This document shows positions 8,969 to 20,515 of a DNA stretch of 64,000 nt, piece by piece. The notes under the pieces are model-generated. The model saw only the letters and a list, made by a program, of their open reading frames with translations, made no database searches and had not been told where the DNA came from. A program made the position numbers and the translations under genes. Source of the DNA: Pseudotabrizicola algicola. GTDB lineage: Bacteria > Pseudomonadota > Alphaproteobacteria > Rhodobacterales > Rhodobacteraceae. The stretch spans positions 1 to 64,000 of the forward strand of contig NZ_JAAIKE010000010.1 in the NCBI RefSeq assembly GCF_010915705.1, in the 5' to 3' direction. How positions within the stretch are numbered: the stretch's first letter is position 1; every line of letters begins with the position of its first letter.

Positions 8969-9706
8969 TCATTCCCCCTGCTGGCGCAGCTTGTAGGCAA
9001 TCTGCTTGAGCATGCCGTGAAAGGTCTGCACCTCGGCCCGCGTCAGGTTCAGCCGGGCCCACATGTTGCGCAGATTGAGGCGCATGTTGGCGGCCTTGGT
9101 CTCGGGAAAGAAGAAGCCCGCCGCCTCCAGCCGCTCCTCGAAGTGGTCGGCCAGCCGCTCCACCTCGACGCGCGCGGCAAACTCGGTGCGGGCCAGCGCC
9201 ATCACCTCGGGCGCGACAGCCTCGGTCTGCCGCCGCCATTCATAGCCCATCAGCAGCGCACATTGGCCGAGGTTCAGGCTGGGAAAGTCCGGGTTGACCG
9301 GCACCGTCACGATGGCATTGGCCAGCGCCACGTCGTCATTCTCCAGCCCCGCCCGTTCCGGCCCGAACAGCACACCCACCTTCTTGCCCTCGGCCGCCAT
9401 CGCGCGCGCCATCTCCATCGCCCGCTCCGGCGTCACCACCGGCTTCACAAGTTCGCGCGGGCGGGCGGTGGTGGCGAAGACATAGTCGCAGTCCGCGATG
9501 GCCCCCGCCACATCGTCAAACAGCCCGGCATGGTCGAGCAGCCGCCCCGCCCCCGAGGCCATCGCCACCGCCTTCGGGTTGGGCCAGCCATCACGCGGGG
9601 CCACGATGCGCATGCGCGTCAGGCCGAAGTTCAGCATCGCCCGCGCGGCGGCGCCGATGTTCTCGCCCATCTGCGGGCGCACGAGAATGAAGGCAGGTTC
9701 GATCAT
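8969..9706 (-). CDS. trmJ: tRNA/rRNA 2'-O-methyltransferase, TrmJ-like SPOUT enzyme
   Basis: A 245-residue SPOUT-class RNA methyltransferase of the TrmJ subgroup (tRNA Cm32/Um32 in characterised members). The N-terminal strand FILVRPQMGENIGAAARAM, the central LFGPERAGLENDDV and the trefoil-knot segment SLNLGQCALLM are all in place, including the N-I-G, G-x-E and S-L-N-L-x-x-A motifs. The C-terminal helical extension (about residues 175-245) is typical of TrmJ. A 6-bp hairpin without a U-tract follows the stop (about 8950-8966). It is divergent from the TMP-synthase-like gene. Confidence 0.85.
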   Translation of the reverse strand: MIEPAFILVRPQMGENIGAAARAMLNFGLTRMRIVAPRDGWPNPKAVAMASGAGRLLDHAGLFDDVAGAIADCDYVFATTARPRELVKPVVTPERAMEMARAMAAEGKKVGVLFGPERAGLENDDVALANAIVTVPVNPDFPSLNLGQCALLMGYEWRRQTEAVAPEVMALARTEFAARVEVERLADHFEERLEAAGFFFPETKAANMRLNLRNMWARLNLTRAEVQTFHGMLKQIAYKLRQQGE

Positions 9707-9783
9707 GCGAGGGGCACCCCTGTGTTTACTGGCCTGTTACGCCAGCCCACCCCTGCGGGCAAGACATGGTCAAGCCAGAAAAA

Positions 9784-9799
9784 GGCTGGTAAGCCAGCC
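9784..9799 (-). other. Small hairpin with adjacent T-tract
   Basis: GGCTGG and CCAGCC form a perfect 6-bp stem with a 4-nt loop between the divergent trmJ-like and TMP-synthase-like genes. Read on the minus strand it is followed by five T residues, so it has the form of a small intrinsic terminator or attenuator. Nothing obvious would be transcribed into it, which leaves its role unclear. Confidence 0.25.
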
Positions 9800-9822
9800 A
9801 AAACCCGACGCGAGGATTTGTC

Positions 9823-10443
9823 ATGGCCGCCGAAGACCGCCCGCAACTCACCCTGATCACCCCGCCCAGCTTTGACCTTGACGTCTTCCCGGCGCAACTT
9901 TCCCGCGTGCTCGACGCGGTCGAGGTGGCCTGCCTGCGCATCGCGCTGGCCAGCCGGGAAGAGGACAACCTGCTGCGCGCAGGAGACGTGCTGCGCGAGC
10001 TCGCCCATGCCCGCGACGTGGCGGTGGTGATGGACAGCCACCTGCTGCTGGTGGACCGTCTTGGGCTGGACGGCGTGCACCTGACCGACGGCGCCCGCAC
10101 CGTCCGCAAGGCCCGCAAGGATCTGGGGGCGGATGCGATTGTGGGGGCCTATTGCGGCAACACGCGGCATGAGGGCATCAACGCGGGCGAAGGTGGCGCC
10201 GATTATGTGGCCTTTGGCCCGATGGGCACCTCGGCGCTGGGTCAGGGGACACAAGCCGACTTCGAACTCTTCGAGTGGTGGTCCGAGATGATCGAGGTTC
10301 CGGTGATCGCCGAGGGCGCGTTGACGGTGGAACTGGTCGAACGCTTTGGCCCGGTGACCGATTTCTTTGCGGTCGGCTCTGAGATCTGGGGCAGCGATGA
10401 TCCTCTTGCCGCGCTCAAGGCGCTGCTCGCGCCGCTGGGCTGA
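9823..10443 (+). CDS. Thiamine-phosphate synthase-like protein
   Basis: A 206-residue TIM-barrel protein of the ThiE/TenI family. ThiE joins HMP-PP and thiazole phosphate in thiamine synthesis. The barrel strands are recognisable: LTLITPP at the start, CLRIAL, VVMDSHLLL, GVHLTDG, GAYCGNTRH and DYVAFGPM, with VIAEGALT near the phosphate-binding end. The usual GVHLGQ and FTPTKT-like signatures are altered (GVHLTDG, FGPMGTS), so this is a divergent member common in Rhodobacterales and may not be the true ThiE. No other thi gene is adjacent. Confidence 0.72.
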   Translation: MAAEDRPQLTLITPPSFDLDVFPAQLSRVLDAVEVACLRIALASREEDNLLRAGDVLRELAHARDVAVVMDSHLLLVDRLGLDGVHLTDGARTVRKARKDLGADAIVGAYCGNTRHEGINAGEGGADYVAFGPMGTSALGQGTQADFELFEWWSEMIEVPVIAEGALTVELVERFGPVTDFFAVGSEIWGSDDPLAALKALLAPLG

Positions 10444-10461
10444 CGCGAGGCTTGCCCTGCG

Positions 10462-11280
10462 TCAGCCATCGGGAGCCGGATGGCTTGCCGCGACGACGCG
10501 CTGGCAATAGCCTGACAGGTCCTTGCGTCCGTCGAAGGCCTGCACGGGAACCGGGGCGTGAAAGATCACCTCTGCCTGCCCCTGCCGCCGTGCGGACAGC
10601 ACCAGCCCGAAATGGCTGGCAAAGTCCATATCGCCCCACCAGCCGTAAAATCTCGGGTCGGTCCCCTCGGGCGCGCGGTAGATGACGGTGACCGGCTGGA
10701 TATGCAGCCCTTCTTGCAGGCCCGGCGCGAAGAAGGCGGCGAACAGGGTCGATTTGAAGGGCAAGACCCGCAGGCTGTCGGTGGAGGTGCCTTCGGGAAA
10801 GAACATCAGCCGGTGTCCCGCGCGCAGGCGATCTTCAAACACGGTTTGCTGACGCTTCGCCTCGGTGCCTTTGCGGGTGATGAAAACGGTGCCGGTGGCC
10901 CGCGCCAGCCAGCCGATGCCTGCCCAGCCCGACACTTCCGATTTCGCGACGAAATACATCGGGGCGCAGGCATTCAGCACAAAAATGTCGAGCCATGAGG
11001 CATGGTTGGCGACCATGGCGCCCTGCTGGGTCATCGGCGTTCCGCGCACCGACAGGCCAAGGCCCATGATGGCCAGCGACAGGCGGCAGACGCGCCGGGT
11101 GATATGCGGTGTCCAGGGCCGCGCCGCGCCGAACAGCGGTCGTTCGACACAGCGCACGAGCAGCAAAAGCACCAGCCCGCCATAGGTGACGCCGCCCATG
11201 ACCAGCCCTCGCCAGACGAGCCGAAGCCACCCCGCCCCGGTGATCGCCATTGGCAGCGGACGGTCACTGCGCCAAGTCAT
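10462..11280 (-). CDS. olsA: Lyso-ornithine-lipid O-acyltransferase (PlsC family)
   Basis: A 272-residue 1-acyl-glycerol-3-phosphate acyltransferase-family membrane protein with an N-terminal hydrophobic segment (about 15-45). The acyltransferase motifs are NHASWLDI (N-H-x4-D) and FPEGTSTDS. It overlaps by 4 nt the upstream N-acyltransferase gene (olsB-like), the usual olsBA arrangement in Rhodobacter and rhizobia, where OlsA O-acylates lyso-ornithine lipid. Without that neighbour it would be called only PlsC-like. Confidence 0.8.
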   Translation of the reverse strand: MTWRSDRPLPMAITGAGWLRLVWRGLVMGGVTYGGLVLLLLVRCVERPLFGAARPWTPHITRRVCRLSLAIMGLGLSVRGTPMTQQGAMVANHASWLDIFVLNACAPMYFVAKSEVSGWAGIGWLARATGTVFITRKGTEAKRQQTVFEDRLRAGHRLMFFPEGTSTDSLRVLPFKSTLFAAFFAPGLQEGLHIQPVTVIYRAPEGTDPRFYGWWGDMDFASHFGLVLSARRQGQAEVIFHAPVPVQAFDGRKDLSGYCQRVVAASHPAPDG

Positions 11281-12065
11281 GCGGATTCGCCCTTACGGAC
11301 ATAAAAATCCTTGTGTTTCCGGCTCATGGCGGCGGTATCCATCACAAGGCAGACATCGGTGGTGTTGAAGGCGTGATCGACGAAGACGCCATCGCCGACG
11401 TAGCCGCCCAGTCGCAGATAGGCTTTTATCAGCGCCGGGGTCTGCGCAAGGGCAAGGCGGCGGTCGACCTGCGCGGCGGGCAGCAGATGCTGGCGTGCCG
11501 GATCATCGCCAAGCGCGCGGACCCGCAGGGCGGGCGGTGCCAAATGGGCGTGATGCAGTAAGGACAGGGGGGCCGCCAGACGGGCCAGATCGGTGCCGGG
11601 AAAGCTGGCCGCGCCAAAAAGGATCTCGATCTCGCGTTCGATCACATAGCGCGCGAGGGCGTTCCACAAATGGAACATGCCCGTGCCGCCGCGATGATCG
11701 GCGTGGATGCACGAGCGGCCGAGTTCCAGCAACCTGCGCCCGGAAGCAAGGAGCGGGGCAAGATCGAACTCGCTTGCCGAATAGAAGCGCCCGATCTGGC
11801 GCATCCGGTCGCAGGGCAGCAGGCGGTAGACGCCGACCACATGCTCGCCCTGCGCCGGATCGGCCCAGCGGTCTACCAGCACCAGATGGTCAAAGACCGC
11901 GTCGAATTCATCCCGCTCCACCTGAAGGACATGGTCAACACCCGGGCCATCGGCCCCCAGTTCGGTGACAAAGACGCGGTAGCGCAGACGAAGCGCAGAG
12001 GCGATATCCGCCTCATCCGTGGCAAGGCGTGCTGTATAGCGGTCTTCGGCCTGCCGTTTTGTCAC
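11277..12065 (-). CDS. olsB: Ornithine N-acyltransferase (OlsB-like, GNAT fold)
   Basis: A 262-residue protein of the OlsB / hemolysin-like acyltransferase family, which transfers a 3-hydroxyacyl group from ACP to ornithine, the first step of ornithine-lipid synthesis. Visible family features are the ASALRLRYRVFVTELGADGP strand-helix, CDHLVLVDR-type strand (here FDHLVLVD), GVYRLLP, FYSASEFD, ELGRSCIHADHRGG and the C-terminal YLRLGGYVGDGVFVD. It is the upstream half of a translationally coupled pair with olsA. It is cytoplasmic or membrane-peripheral. Confidence 0.82.
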   Translation of the reverse strand: MTKRQAEDRYTARLATDEADIASALRLRYRVFVTELGADGPGVDHVLQVERDEFDAVFDHLVLVDRWADPAQGEHVVGVYRLLPCDRMRQIGRFYSASEFDLAPLLASGRRLLELGRSCIHADHRGGTGMFHLWNALARYVIEREIEILFGAASFPGTDLARLAAPLSLLHHAHLAPPALRVRALGDDPARQHLLPAAQVDRRLALAQTPALIKAYLRLGGYVGDGVFVDHAFNTTDVCLVMDTAAMSRKHKDFYVRKGESA

Positions 12066-12185
12066 GGTTTCGTCTCCACCTGTCGCGTTAACCAGCGGTT
12101 AATCATGACGGGAATAAAAGCGGGGGAAGCGCAAGGCAACCGGAATGGGACGCGAGACAGCTTATGATTGAACCAAGCTCGCCTG

Positions 12186-12383
12186 TTACAGGCTGCCCGG
12201 GCGGTCTTGCACATCGCCGAACACCGGCAAAAGCTCGATCTGCCGCCCGTCAATCACGACCTTGCCAACATGTTCAAAATTCACCGTTATACGCGTGCCG
12301 ATGTTAGACTGAACCTGCCCAAGCCCCCAGTCGGCCCGCTCGGGGTGGCGCACCATCATTCCCGGCTCCAGAAGTGCGTTCAT
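12186..12383 (-). CDS. DUF3553 protein
   Basis: A 65-residue protein of the DUF3553 type: MNALLEPGMMVRHPERADWG, then GLGQVQS and a small SH3-like beta-barrel pattern (TRITVNFEHVGKVVID). The similar N-terminal domain of bacterial helicases and CarD-like proteins binds RNA polymerase or DNA, but no role is established for this stand-alone form. The ATG at 12383 was chosen because the longer open frame upstream runs antisense into chpT, which is divergent 31 nt away. Confidence 0.8.
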   Translation of the reverse strand: MNALLEPGMMVRHPERADWGLGQVQSNIGTRITVNFEHVGKVVIDGRQIELLPVFGDVQDRPGSL

Positions 12384-12414
12384 CGTCAAACCTTTCGTTC
12401 TCAGGATTTCGCCC

Positions 12415-13014
12415 ATGTCCGACAAGCCTGATCTGACCGCCCTTCTGGGTTCGCGTATCTGCCATGACCTTATCAGCCCGATCGGTGCCATCGGCAATGG
12501 GGTAGAACTGCTGATGATGGATGGCATGGCGGCCAGCCCCGAACTGGCGCTGATCGTCGACAGTGTCGCCAATGCGAATGCGCGCATCCGGTTTTTCCGC
12601 ATCGCCTTTGGCGGGGCCGGCGCGAATGAACAGCGTATCGGCAGGGCAGAGGTGGTCAGCATCCTTGGCGATCTGACGCGGGGCGGGCGGATGACGATGG
12701 ATTGGAGCTCGCCCGCCGATCTGTCGCGGCGCGAGGTGAAGCTTGCCTTTCTCGCCATCCTTTGTCTTGAAAGCGCGATGCCGCATGGGGGCACACTCGG
12801 GATCGAACGCGGCGAAAGCCGGTGGACGCTGCGCGGCACCGCTGCCCGCCTGCGGGTGGACCCGTCGATGTGGGAACTCCTCTCGAACCCCGCCATCAAC
12901 GTCGAACTTGGCCCCAATCAGGTGCATTTCGCCCTTCTGCGTGACGAGATTGCCCGCCAGCACCGCCGGTTGACCGTGGAACTGGGGGAGGCCGCGCTGC
13001 GCCTGTCTTATTGA
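12415..13014 (+). CDS. chpT: Histidine phosphotransferase ChpT
   Basis: A 199-residue ChpT-family phosphotransferase. The phosphorylated His lies in SRICHDLISPIGAIGNG (His about residue 17), on a four-helix dimerisation domain followed by a degenerate HATPase-like C-terminal domain lacking ATP-binding motifs. In alphaproteobacteria ChpT passes phosphate from CckA to CtrA and CpdR, controlling cell cycle, motility and, in Rhodobacterales, gene transfer agent production. It is divergent from the DUF3553 gene and convergent with proA. Confidence 0.9.
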   Translation: MSDKPDLTALLGSRICHDLISPIGAIGNGVELLMMDGMAASPELALIVDSVANANARIRFFRIAFGGAGANEQRIGRAEVVSILGDLTRGGRMTMDWSSPADLSRREVKLAFLAILCLESAMPHGGTLGIERGESRWTLRGTAARLRVDPSMWELLSNPAINVELGPNQVHFALLRDEIARQHRRLTVELGEAALRLSY

Positions 13015-13023
13015 CGCGCCGTT

Positions 13024-14283
13024 TCAGGGGCGGCAGGTGCCATCGCCGCGCACCAGATACTTGAAGCTGCACAATTGCTCGGCCCCCACGGGACCGCGCG
13101 CATGCATCTTGCCCGTGGCGATGCCGATCTCGGCCCCCATGCCGAACTCGCCGCCATCGGCAAACTGGGTCGAGGCGTTGCGCATCAAAATCGCGCTGTC
13201 CAGCCGCTGGAAGAACCGCTCGGCAGCGGCATCGTTTTCGGTCAGGATGCTTTCGGTATGGCTGGAGCCATAGCGCCGGATATGGGCGATCGCGTCGTCG
13301 ACCCCGTCCACCAGTTTGGCGGCGATGATCATGTCCAGGAACTCGCGTCCGAAATCCTCGGGCGCGGCCTGCACCGTGCCCGGCACCTTGAGCAACTCGC
13401 CTTCGGTGCGCACCTCGACCCCGGCGGCCAGCAGATCCTCGATCAGCACCGCGCCGTGGCGGGTATAGAACTGCCAGTCGATCAGCAGACATTCCGCCGC
13501 CCCGCAAATGCCCGTGCGCCGCGTCTTGGCGTTCAGCACCACCGCGCGGGCCTTTTCCAGATCGGCATCCTTGTCGGCATAGACGTGGCAGATCCCTTCC
13601 AGATGCGCGAACACCGGCACCCGCGCCTCGCGTTGCACAAGACCGACCAGCCCCTTCCCCCCGCGCGGCACGATCACGTCGATATGCTCGACAGCCTGCA
13701 ACATCGCCGAGACCATCACCCGGTCGCGTGTCGGCACCAGCTGGATAGCGGTTTCGGGCAGACCTGCGCCGCGCAAGCCTGCAACCATGCAAGCGTGGAT
13801 GGCAGAGGAGGAGTGAAAGCTTTCGGACCCGCCCCGCAAGATGACCGCATTTCCGGCCTTGAGGCACAAGGCCCCTGCATCGGCAGTCACGTTCGGGCGC
13901 GATTCATAGATCACCCCGACCACGCCCAAGGGCGTTGACACCCGCTGGATGTTCAGCCCGTTCGGGCGGTCCCATTCCGCCAGCACCCGCCCGACCGGAT
14001 CGGCCTGCTCGGCAACCGCGCGCAGCCCATCGACAATGGCGCGGATGCGGCCCTCATCCAGCCGCAGGCGGTCCATCATCGCGGCGGACAGTCCCTTTTG
14101 CGTGCCGAATTCAAGGTCCAGCGTGTTGTCATCCAGAATTTGCTGACGCGCGGCCCAAACCGCCTCTGCGGCGCCGATCAGCGCCGCATGTTTGCGCTCG
14201 GCGCTGGCACAGGCCAAGTCTGCCGCCGCCGCCCGCGCTGCCGCCCCGATCTCGGCCATCAAGCTGATGCTTTGCCCATCCAT
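13024..14283 (-). CDS. proA: Gamma-glutamyl phosphate reductase
   Basis: A 419-residue aldehyde-dehydrogenase-superfamily enzyme catalysing the second step of proline synthesis, reducing gamma-glutamyl phosphate to glutamate semialdehyde with NADPH. Family segments are [45 protein letters not shown] and the catalytic cysteine region [13 protein letters not shown]. The ATG at 14283 is preferred over a TTG two codons upstream because an AAAGGG sequence lies about eight bases before it. It is downstream of proB in the same operon. Confidence 0.95.
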   Translation of the reverse strand: MDGQSISLMAEIGAAARAAAADLACASAERKHAALIGAAEAVWAARQQILDDNTLDLEFGTQKGLSAAMMDRLRLDEGRIRAIVDGLRAVAEQADPVGRVLAEWDRPNGLNIQRVSTPLGVVGVIYESRPNVTADAGALCLKAGNAVILRGGSESFHSSSAIHACMVAGLRGAGLPETAIQLVPTRDRVMVSAMLQAVEHIDVIVPRGGKGLVGLVQREARVPVFAHLEGICHVYADKDADLEKARAVVLNAKTRRTGICGAAECLLIDWQFYTRHGAVLIEDLLAAGVEVRTEGELLKVPGTVQAAPEDFGREFLDMIIAAKLVDGVDDAIAHIRRYGSSHTESILTENDAAAERFFQRLDSAILMRNASTQFADGGEFGMGAEIGIATGKMHARGPVGAEQLCSFKYLVRGDGTCRP

Positions 14284-14357
14284 CGCCAAGCCCTTTCATC
14301 TGTTCAAAAACATCCGCAGAGGGGCCGGAGGGGCAAACGCCCTGCGGCAGCTGCGGA

Positions 14358-17165
<2,808 letters not shown>

Positions 17166-17169
17166 CGCC

Positions 17170-17733
17170 CTAGCCCAGCTTGCGGATATAGGTCCAGGTC
17201 GGAACCTGTGCGCCGCGCGCCACGCTGAAGGTTTCGGCATCGCCCAGATACTGGAAGCCTGCATTGGTCAGCACGCGGGCAGAGCCGGGATTATCCTGAA
17301 ACACTTCGGCAAACATCGTGCGGTTGGCCTGCGGATTGGCATCGACCAGCGCCTGCACAGCAGCCGAGGCGATGCCGAGGTTCCAGAACGCAGGCGCGAC
17401 CCAATAGCCGACTTCGGACTGGTCGCGATTGTATTTGGCCACGTCCATGCGCTTGAGGCTGATCACGCCCAGCACTTCGGGCAGCGCCGATTGGCTGCCG
17501 TCCATCACCCAGATGTCTTCATCCGCCGGACGTTTGATCGCGCGGGCAACGAAACCTTCGGCCGCGCCGGGCGGCAGCGGATGCGGGATCGAGCGGGTGG
17601 CTTCGGCGACCCGCCGATCACCGGCATAAAGCGCAAAAAGACCCGCATCGGATTTTCGCACCGGACGCAATACAAAGCGCCCTGCGTCTATCACTGCCTG
17701 TGCCGCCGTTGTGGCGATTACGTCCAACGTCAT
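17170..17733 (-). CDS. GNAT acetyltransferase
   Basis: A 187-residue GNAT acetyltransferase similar in layout to the next gene downstream, possibly an ancient duplication. FVLRPVRKSDAGLFALY opens the fold; SEVGYWVAPAFWNLGIASAAV is the cofactor-binding strand-loop-helix and NPGSARVLTNAGFQYLG the C-terminal signature. The start is the ATG at 17733 (MTLDVIATT). It belongs to the leftward cluster after rpmA, but a good terminator lies between rpmA and this gene, so it probably has its own promoter in 17734-17910. Confidence 0.85.
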   Translation of the reverse strand: MTLDVIATTAAQAVIDAGRFVLRPVRKSDAGLFALYAGDRRVAEATRSIPHPLPPGAAEGFVARAIKRPADEDIWVMDGSQSALPEVLGVISLKRMDVAKYNRDQSEVGYWVAPAFWNLGIASAAVQALVDANPQANRTMFAEVFQDNPGSARVLTNAGFQYLGDAETFSVARGAQVPTWTYIRKLG

Positions 17734-17913
17734 GGCTTCCCTCCTTCGAAGCGCATGAAGGGCCTTACTGGCCCCACAAGAAAACCCCCTGCCCACCAAT
17801 CGGCTGCGTGCGCTGCCCCATCGCCCAGTTGGGCCGTTGCAATCACCATGCTAAGGCTTGATGGCAAAAGAGTGAACATTCTCCTGCAAATCCCGGCAAT
17901 TGCCACGGAAATG

Positions 17914-17943
17914 CAAAAGGGACCGGCCGTTTGGCCGATCCCC
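17914..17943 (-). terminator. Rho-independent terminator after rpmA
   Basis: On the minus strand a 10-bp stem (arms 17933-17942 and 17919-17928, one C-A mismatch) with a 4-nt loop is followed by four U residues. It lies 30 nt past the rpmA stop and is well placed to end the rplU-rpmA transcript. Confidence 0.75.
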
Positions 17944-17972
17944 TGTTTACATCTGGAATGTAAAGGTTCGGC

Positions 17973-18242
17973 TTACTCGGCTGCCTCCGCGACCGGGAGA
18001 ACCGAAATGAAGGTGCGGCCTTTGAGGCCCTTCTTGAAGGTCACCTTGCCTTCGACGGTCGCAAACAGGGTGTGGTCAACGCCCATGCCGACGCCCTGAC
18101 CCGGAAACCAGGTGGTGCCGCGCTGACGGACGATGATGTTGCCCGGAATGGCGTGCTGACCGCCAAAAAGCTTCACGCCCAGACGACGGCCCGCAGAGTC
18201 GCGGCCGTTGCGGGATGAGCCGCCTGCTTTCTTGTGTGCCAT
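17973..18242 (-). CDS. rpmA: 50S ribosomal protein L27
   Basis: An 89-residue L27, typical length. The N-terminus [20 protein letters not shown] and the central [21 protein letters not shown] are near-invariant family sequence. The N-terminal tail reaches the peptidyl-transferase centre of the 50S subunit. There is no N-terminal extension of the Firmicutes type that needs processing. It is encoded 12 nt after rplU in the usual rplU-rpmA operon. Confidence 0.98.
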   Translation of the reverse strand: MAHKKAGGSSRNGRDSAGRRLGVKLFGGQHAIPGNIIVRQRGTTWFPGQGVGMGVDHTLFATVEGKVTFKKGLKGRTFISVLPVAEAAE

Positions 18243-18254
18243 GGATATTACTCC

Positions 18255-18710
18255 TTATTCAGCAACAGCTTCAGCGGCCTTGGCGGCGCGCTTGGGCTTG
18301 GCGGGGGCTTCGGCTGCCGGAGCGGCCGCAGCATTATGGGCAGCGCGACGCGCATCGGCGGTGCCGGTGGCGGCTGCGACGCCCGACTTCTCTGCGCCCG
18401 AGGCGAGAACCTCGGTCACGCGAACCAGCGTCAGTTGCTGACGGTGGCCCTTGGTGCGCTGCGACGAATGCTTCCGGCGGCGCTTCACGAAGTGAATGAC
18501 CTTCTCGCCCTTGATCTGGGCGATCACTTCGGCCTGAACCGCGGCGCCTGCCACGAACGGCACGCCAACGGTCACCGACTCACCGCCGACCATCAGGATG
18601 TCATTGAACTGGATCTTGTCACCAGCATTGGCAGCCAGCTTTTCAACGCGCAGAACGTCACCCGCCTGCACCTTGTATTGCTTGCCACCGGTCTTGAGGA
18701 CCGCGAACAT
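18255..18710 (-). CDS. rplU: 50S ribosomal protein L21
   Basis: A 151-residue L21. The first about 100 residues are the conserved core (MFAVLKTGGKQYKVQAGDVL, then FVKRRRKHSSQRTKGHRQ, which contacts 23S rRNA). Residues about 105-151 form an Ala/Lys/Glu-rich tail of the kind seen in alphaproteobacterial L21. It is first gene of the rplU-rpmA operon, with a strong promoter about 150 nt upstream. Confidence 0.97.
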   Translation of the reverse strand: MFAVLKTGGKQYKVQAGDVLRVEKLAANAGDKIQFNDILMVGGESVTVGVPFVAGAAVQAEVIAQIKGEKVIHFVKRRRKHSSQRTKGHRQQLTLVRVTEVLASGAEKSGVAAATGTADARRAAHNAAAAPAAEAPAKPKRAAKAAEAVAE

Positions 18711-18858
18711 GGGTCTTTCCTTTTCTTAACCCGCGTCCTGCGGCCCCCGTTTCCGGAAGTTGTCTGGGGCAAGCCCCGCCTTCGGACAGCGCGCCCCGGA
18801 GGGGCGTCATTGCAAATATAGAACCCGGCCAAGATTCGCATCTTTGCCGAGATGCGCG
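18711..18858 (-). promoter_or_regulatory. Structured 5' leader of rplU-rpmA
   Basis: The untranslated leader between the predicted transcription start (about 18852) and rplU contains two compact GC hairpins: GGGGC/GCCCC with a 2-nt loop near 18765-18776, and GCCCC/GGGGC with a 3-nt loop near 18793-18805. Ribosomal-protein leaders often mediate autogenous control, but no known alphaproteobacterial L21 leader is recognised here. Confidence 0.35.
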
Positions 18859-18887
18859 CTTATCAGGGGAAAACAGGGACGAGTCAA
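18859..18887 (-). promoter_or_regulatory. Sigma-70-type promoter of rplU-rpmA
   Basis: On the minus strand TTGACT (18887 to 18882), a 17-nt spacer and GATAAG (18864 to 18859) form a good housekeeping promoter. It is upstream of rplU and inside the gap to the DUF2059 gene. Confidence 0.6.
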
Positions 18888-18919
18888 GCCATCCCTGCCC
18901 ACGAGAGTGCCGCCGGACG

Positions 18920-19816
18920 CTAGATATCTTCGCCCATCATCTGTGCGGCTGCGGCGCGGCCCAGATCATAGGAAATCTGACTGAACACCGCATCATAGGC
19001 CGAAAACAGCGCCGCGTTCAGCTTTTGCCCGGCAGGCGTTTCGGAGAAGCCGATATAGGCGTCCAGATCCTGTTCGGACAGGGGCTGATAGGCCAGCATG
19101 AGGAAGGGGAACAGCCAATCGGTCGTCTCGGTCCGCACATCGGGTTCTTGCGCCCAGACATCGGCCAGCATCTGATCTTCCGTCATCGCCTGCGGGAAGG
19201 CCCCGCTTTCGGAAAGGCCGCGATAGAAAGCCAGATTCGCGTTCATCGCGCCCATCACGTTCGATTCGACCAGATCATTGACGCTGGCAAAGCGCATCAG
19301 CCGATCCACCCTGTCACCGCCCGAAGCCTGCATGTCTTGCCATGCCAACTTCGCAGCATCCTCGATGTCATCATCGAGCATGGCGCGGCGGGCCTCGATC
19401 TCGAGCTGCAAGATGGCCTGCCCCTGCGCTGATCCGAAAAACCCTTCCATCGCCGCAAGCTCTGGCTCCGAGGTCGCAAGCGCTTCGGTCAGGGCGGCAG
19501 AAAAGCGGCTGCGCATGGTCTCGGCATCATAGATCTTGGAGACCGTCGCCTGCCATTGCGCGCCGCCGTTGCCGGGAAACATCTCGTCGGCGAGGGTCTG
19601 CCCATATTCCAGCCCCTCTTCGCGCATCACGGCAAAGATGGCATCCATCTTGAGCGTCTGGGCCAGCGCCGCGACACGCGCCGCGTCCACCGCCGGCGCA
19701 ACCTGCCCCGCAACGGTTTCGGCCCGCGCGGAGAAGGAGCCAGCCGGAATCACGGCAAGGCCGAAGCCGAGCGCGAGTGACAGTCCGAAGGCGGAAACGG
19801 CTTTGGGCAAGGACAT
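18920..19816 (-). CDS. DUF2059 secreted protein
   Basis: A 298-residue exported protein. Residues 1-32 form a signal peptide (MSLPKAVSAFGLSLALGFGL, cleavage likely after ARA). The mature part is helical and resembles DUF2059: LFPGNGGAQWQ-type region, FFGSAQGQAI, then FAYQPLSEQDLDAYIGF-like and a C-terminal ETPAGQKLNAALFSAYDAVF stretch. Its function is unknown. The start at 19816 was chosen for the signal peptide; the open frame upstream crosses the tRNA region and is rejected. Confidence 0.8.
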   Translation of the reverse strand: MSLPKAVSAFGLSLALGFGLAVIPAGSFSARAETVAGQVAPAVDAARVAALAQTLKMDAIFAVMREEGLEYGQTLADEMFPGNGGAQWQATVSKIYDAETMRSRFSAALTEALATSEPELAAMEGFFGSAQGQAILQLEIEARRAMLDDDIEDAAKLAWQDMQASGGDRVDRLMRFASVNDLVESNVMGAMNANLAFYRGLSESGAFPQAMTEDQMLADVWAQEPDVRTETTDWLFPFLMLAYQPLSEQDLDAYIGFSETPAGQKLNAALFSAYDAVFSQISYDLGRAAAAQMMGEDI

Positions 19817-20000
19817 GGCGGGCCTGTCTGACAAACATTCTCTTCCCGAACAGCTAGTGGTTTCAGACCCGCTTGCCAAGCCAAGCCACCGCACGCCCGC
19901 GTGATGGGCAATGACTGGCCGAGTCATTTTACGCGAATGGGGGCTTGCAAGCGCCGGAAAGCGAAGATAGGAACCACGCCACGAAGACCACACCAAATGC

Positions 20001-20090
<90 letters not shown>

Positions 20091-20515
20091 CTATCCCTGT
20101 TGCGAACACGGTCAGGCGCCCCACGCGGCGCGGAAATAGTCGTGTTTTCAAAGGGCATTGCTTCCCCCATGCGAACCTTCGAGACTGCGCGCCAGGCCCG
20201 TTCCGGGCTCTGAACGGCGCTCCGTCTCTGTTCGGGCGAACCTCGCCAAATTCGGTTCGGTCGGATTTTTCCTCGTCATTCCAATGCCGTGAGTTTCAAC
20301 TCCGCCAAAACTTCGGGCCGTGTGTCAATCACCTTCGAGGGGAACAGAGCCGCAACACGCAAGAGGCGCAGCCGCTGGGTGCGCTGGCCGAATGGCGCGT
20401 AGCGATGGCGGTGAGGTTGGGCCTGATCTCTCTGATTTCTTGAGTTTTTTGGATTGCCTTCCGACCAGCCACCGTGCTTGGCTCCAGCGGTATATTTGAA
20501 GGCGTAGGTTGTCTG
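20091..20515. other. Gene-free junction after tRNA-Ser
   Basis: No convincing coding sequence is seen in these 425 bases. An open frame crosses the tRNA and is discarded. The left end of the mobile element must lie here or in 21587-21643, but no repeated core or second tRNA 3' end can be matched inside the window because the element's right end is missing. A T-rich stretch (TTGAGTTTTTTGG, about 20441-20453) is present without a clear stem. Confidence 0.4.
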
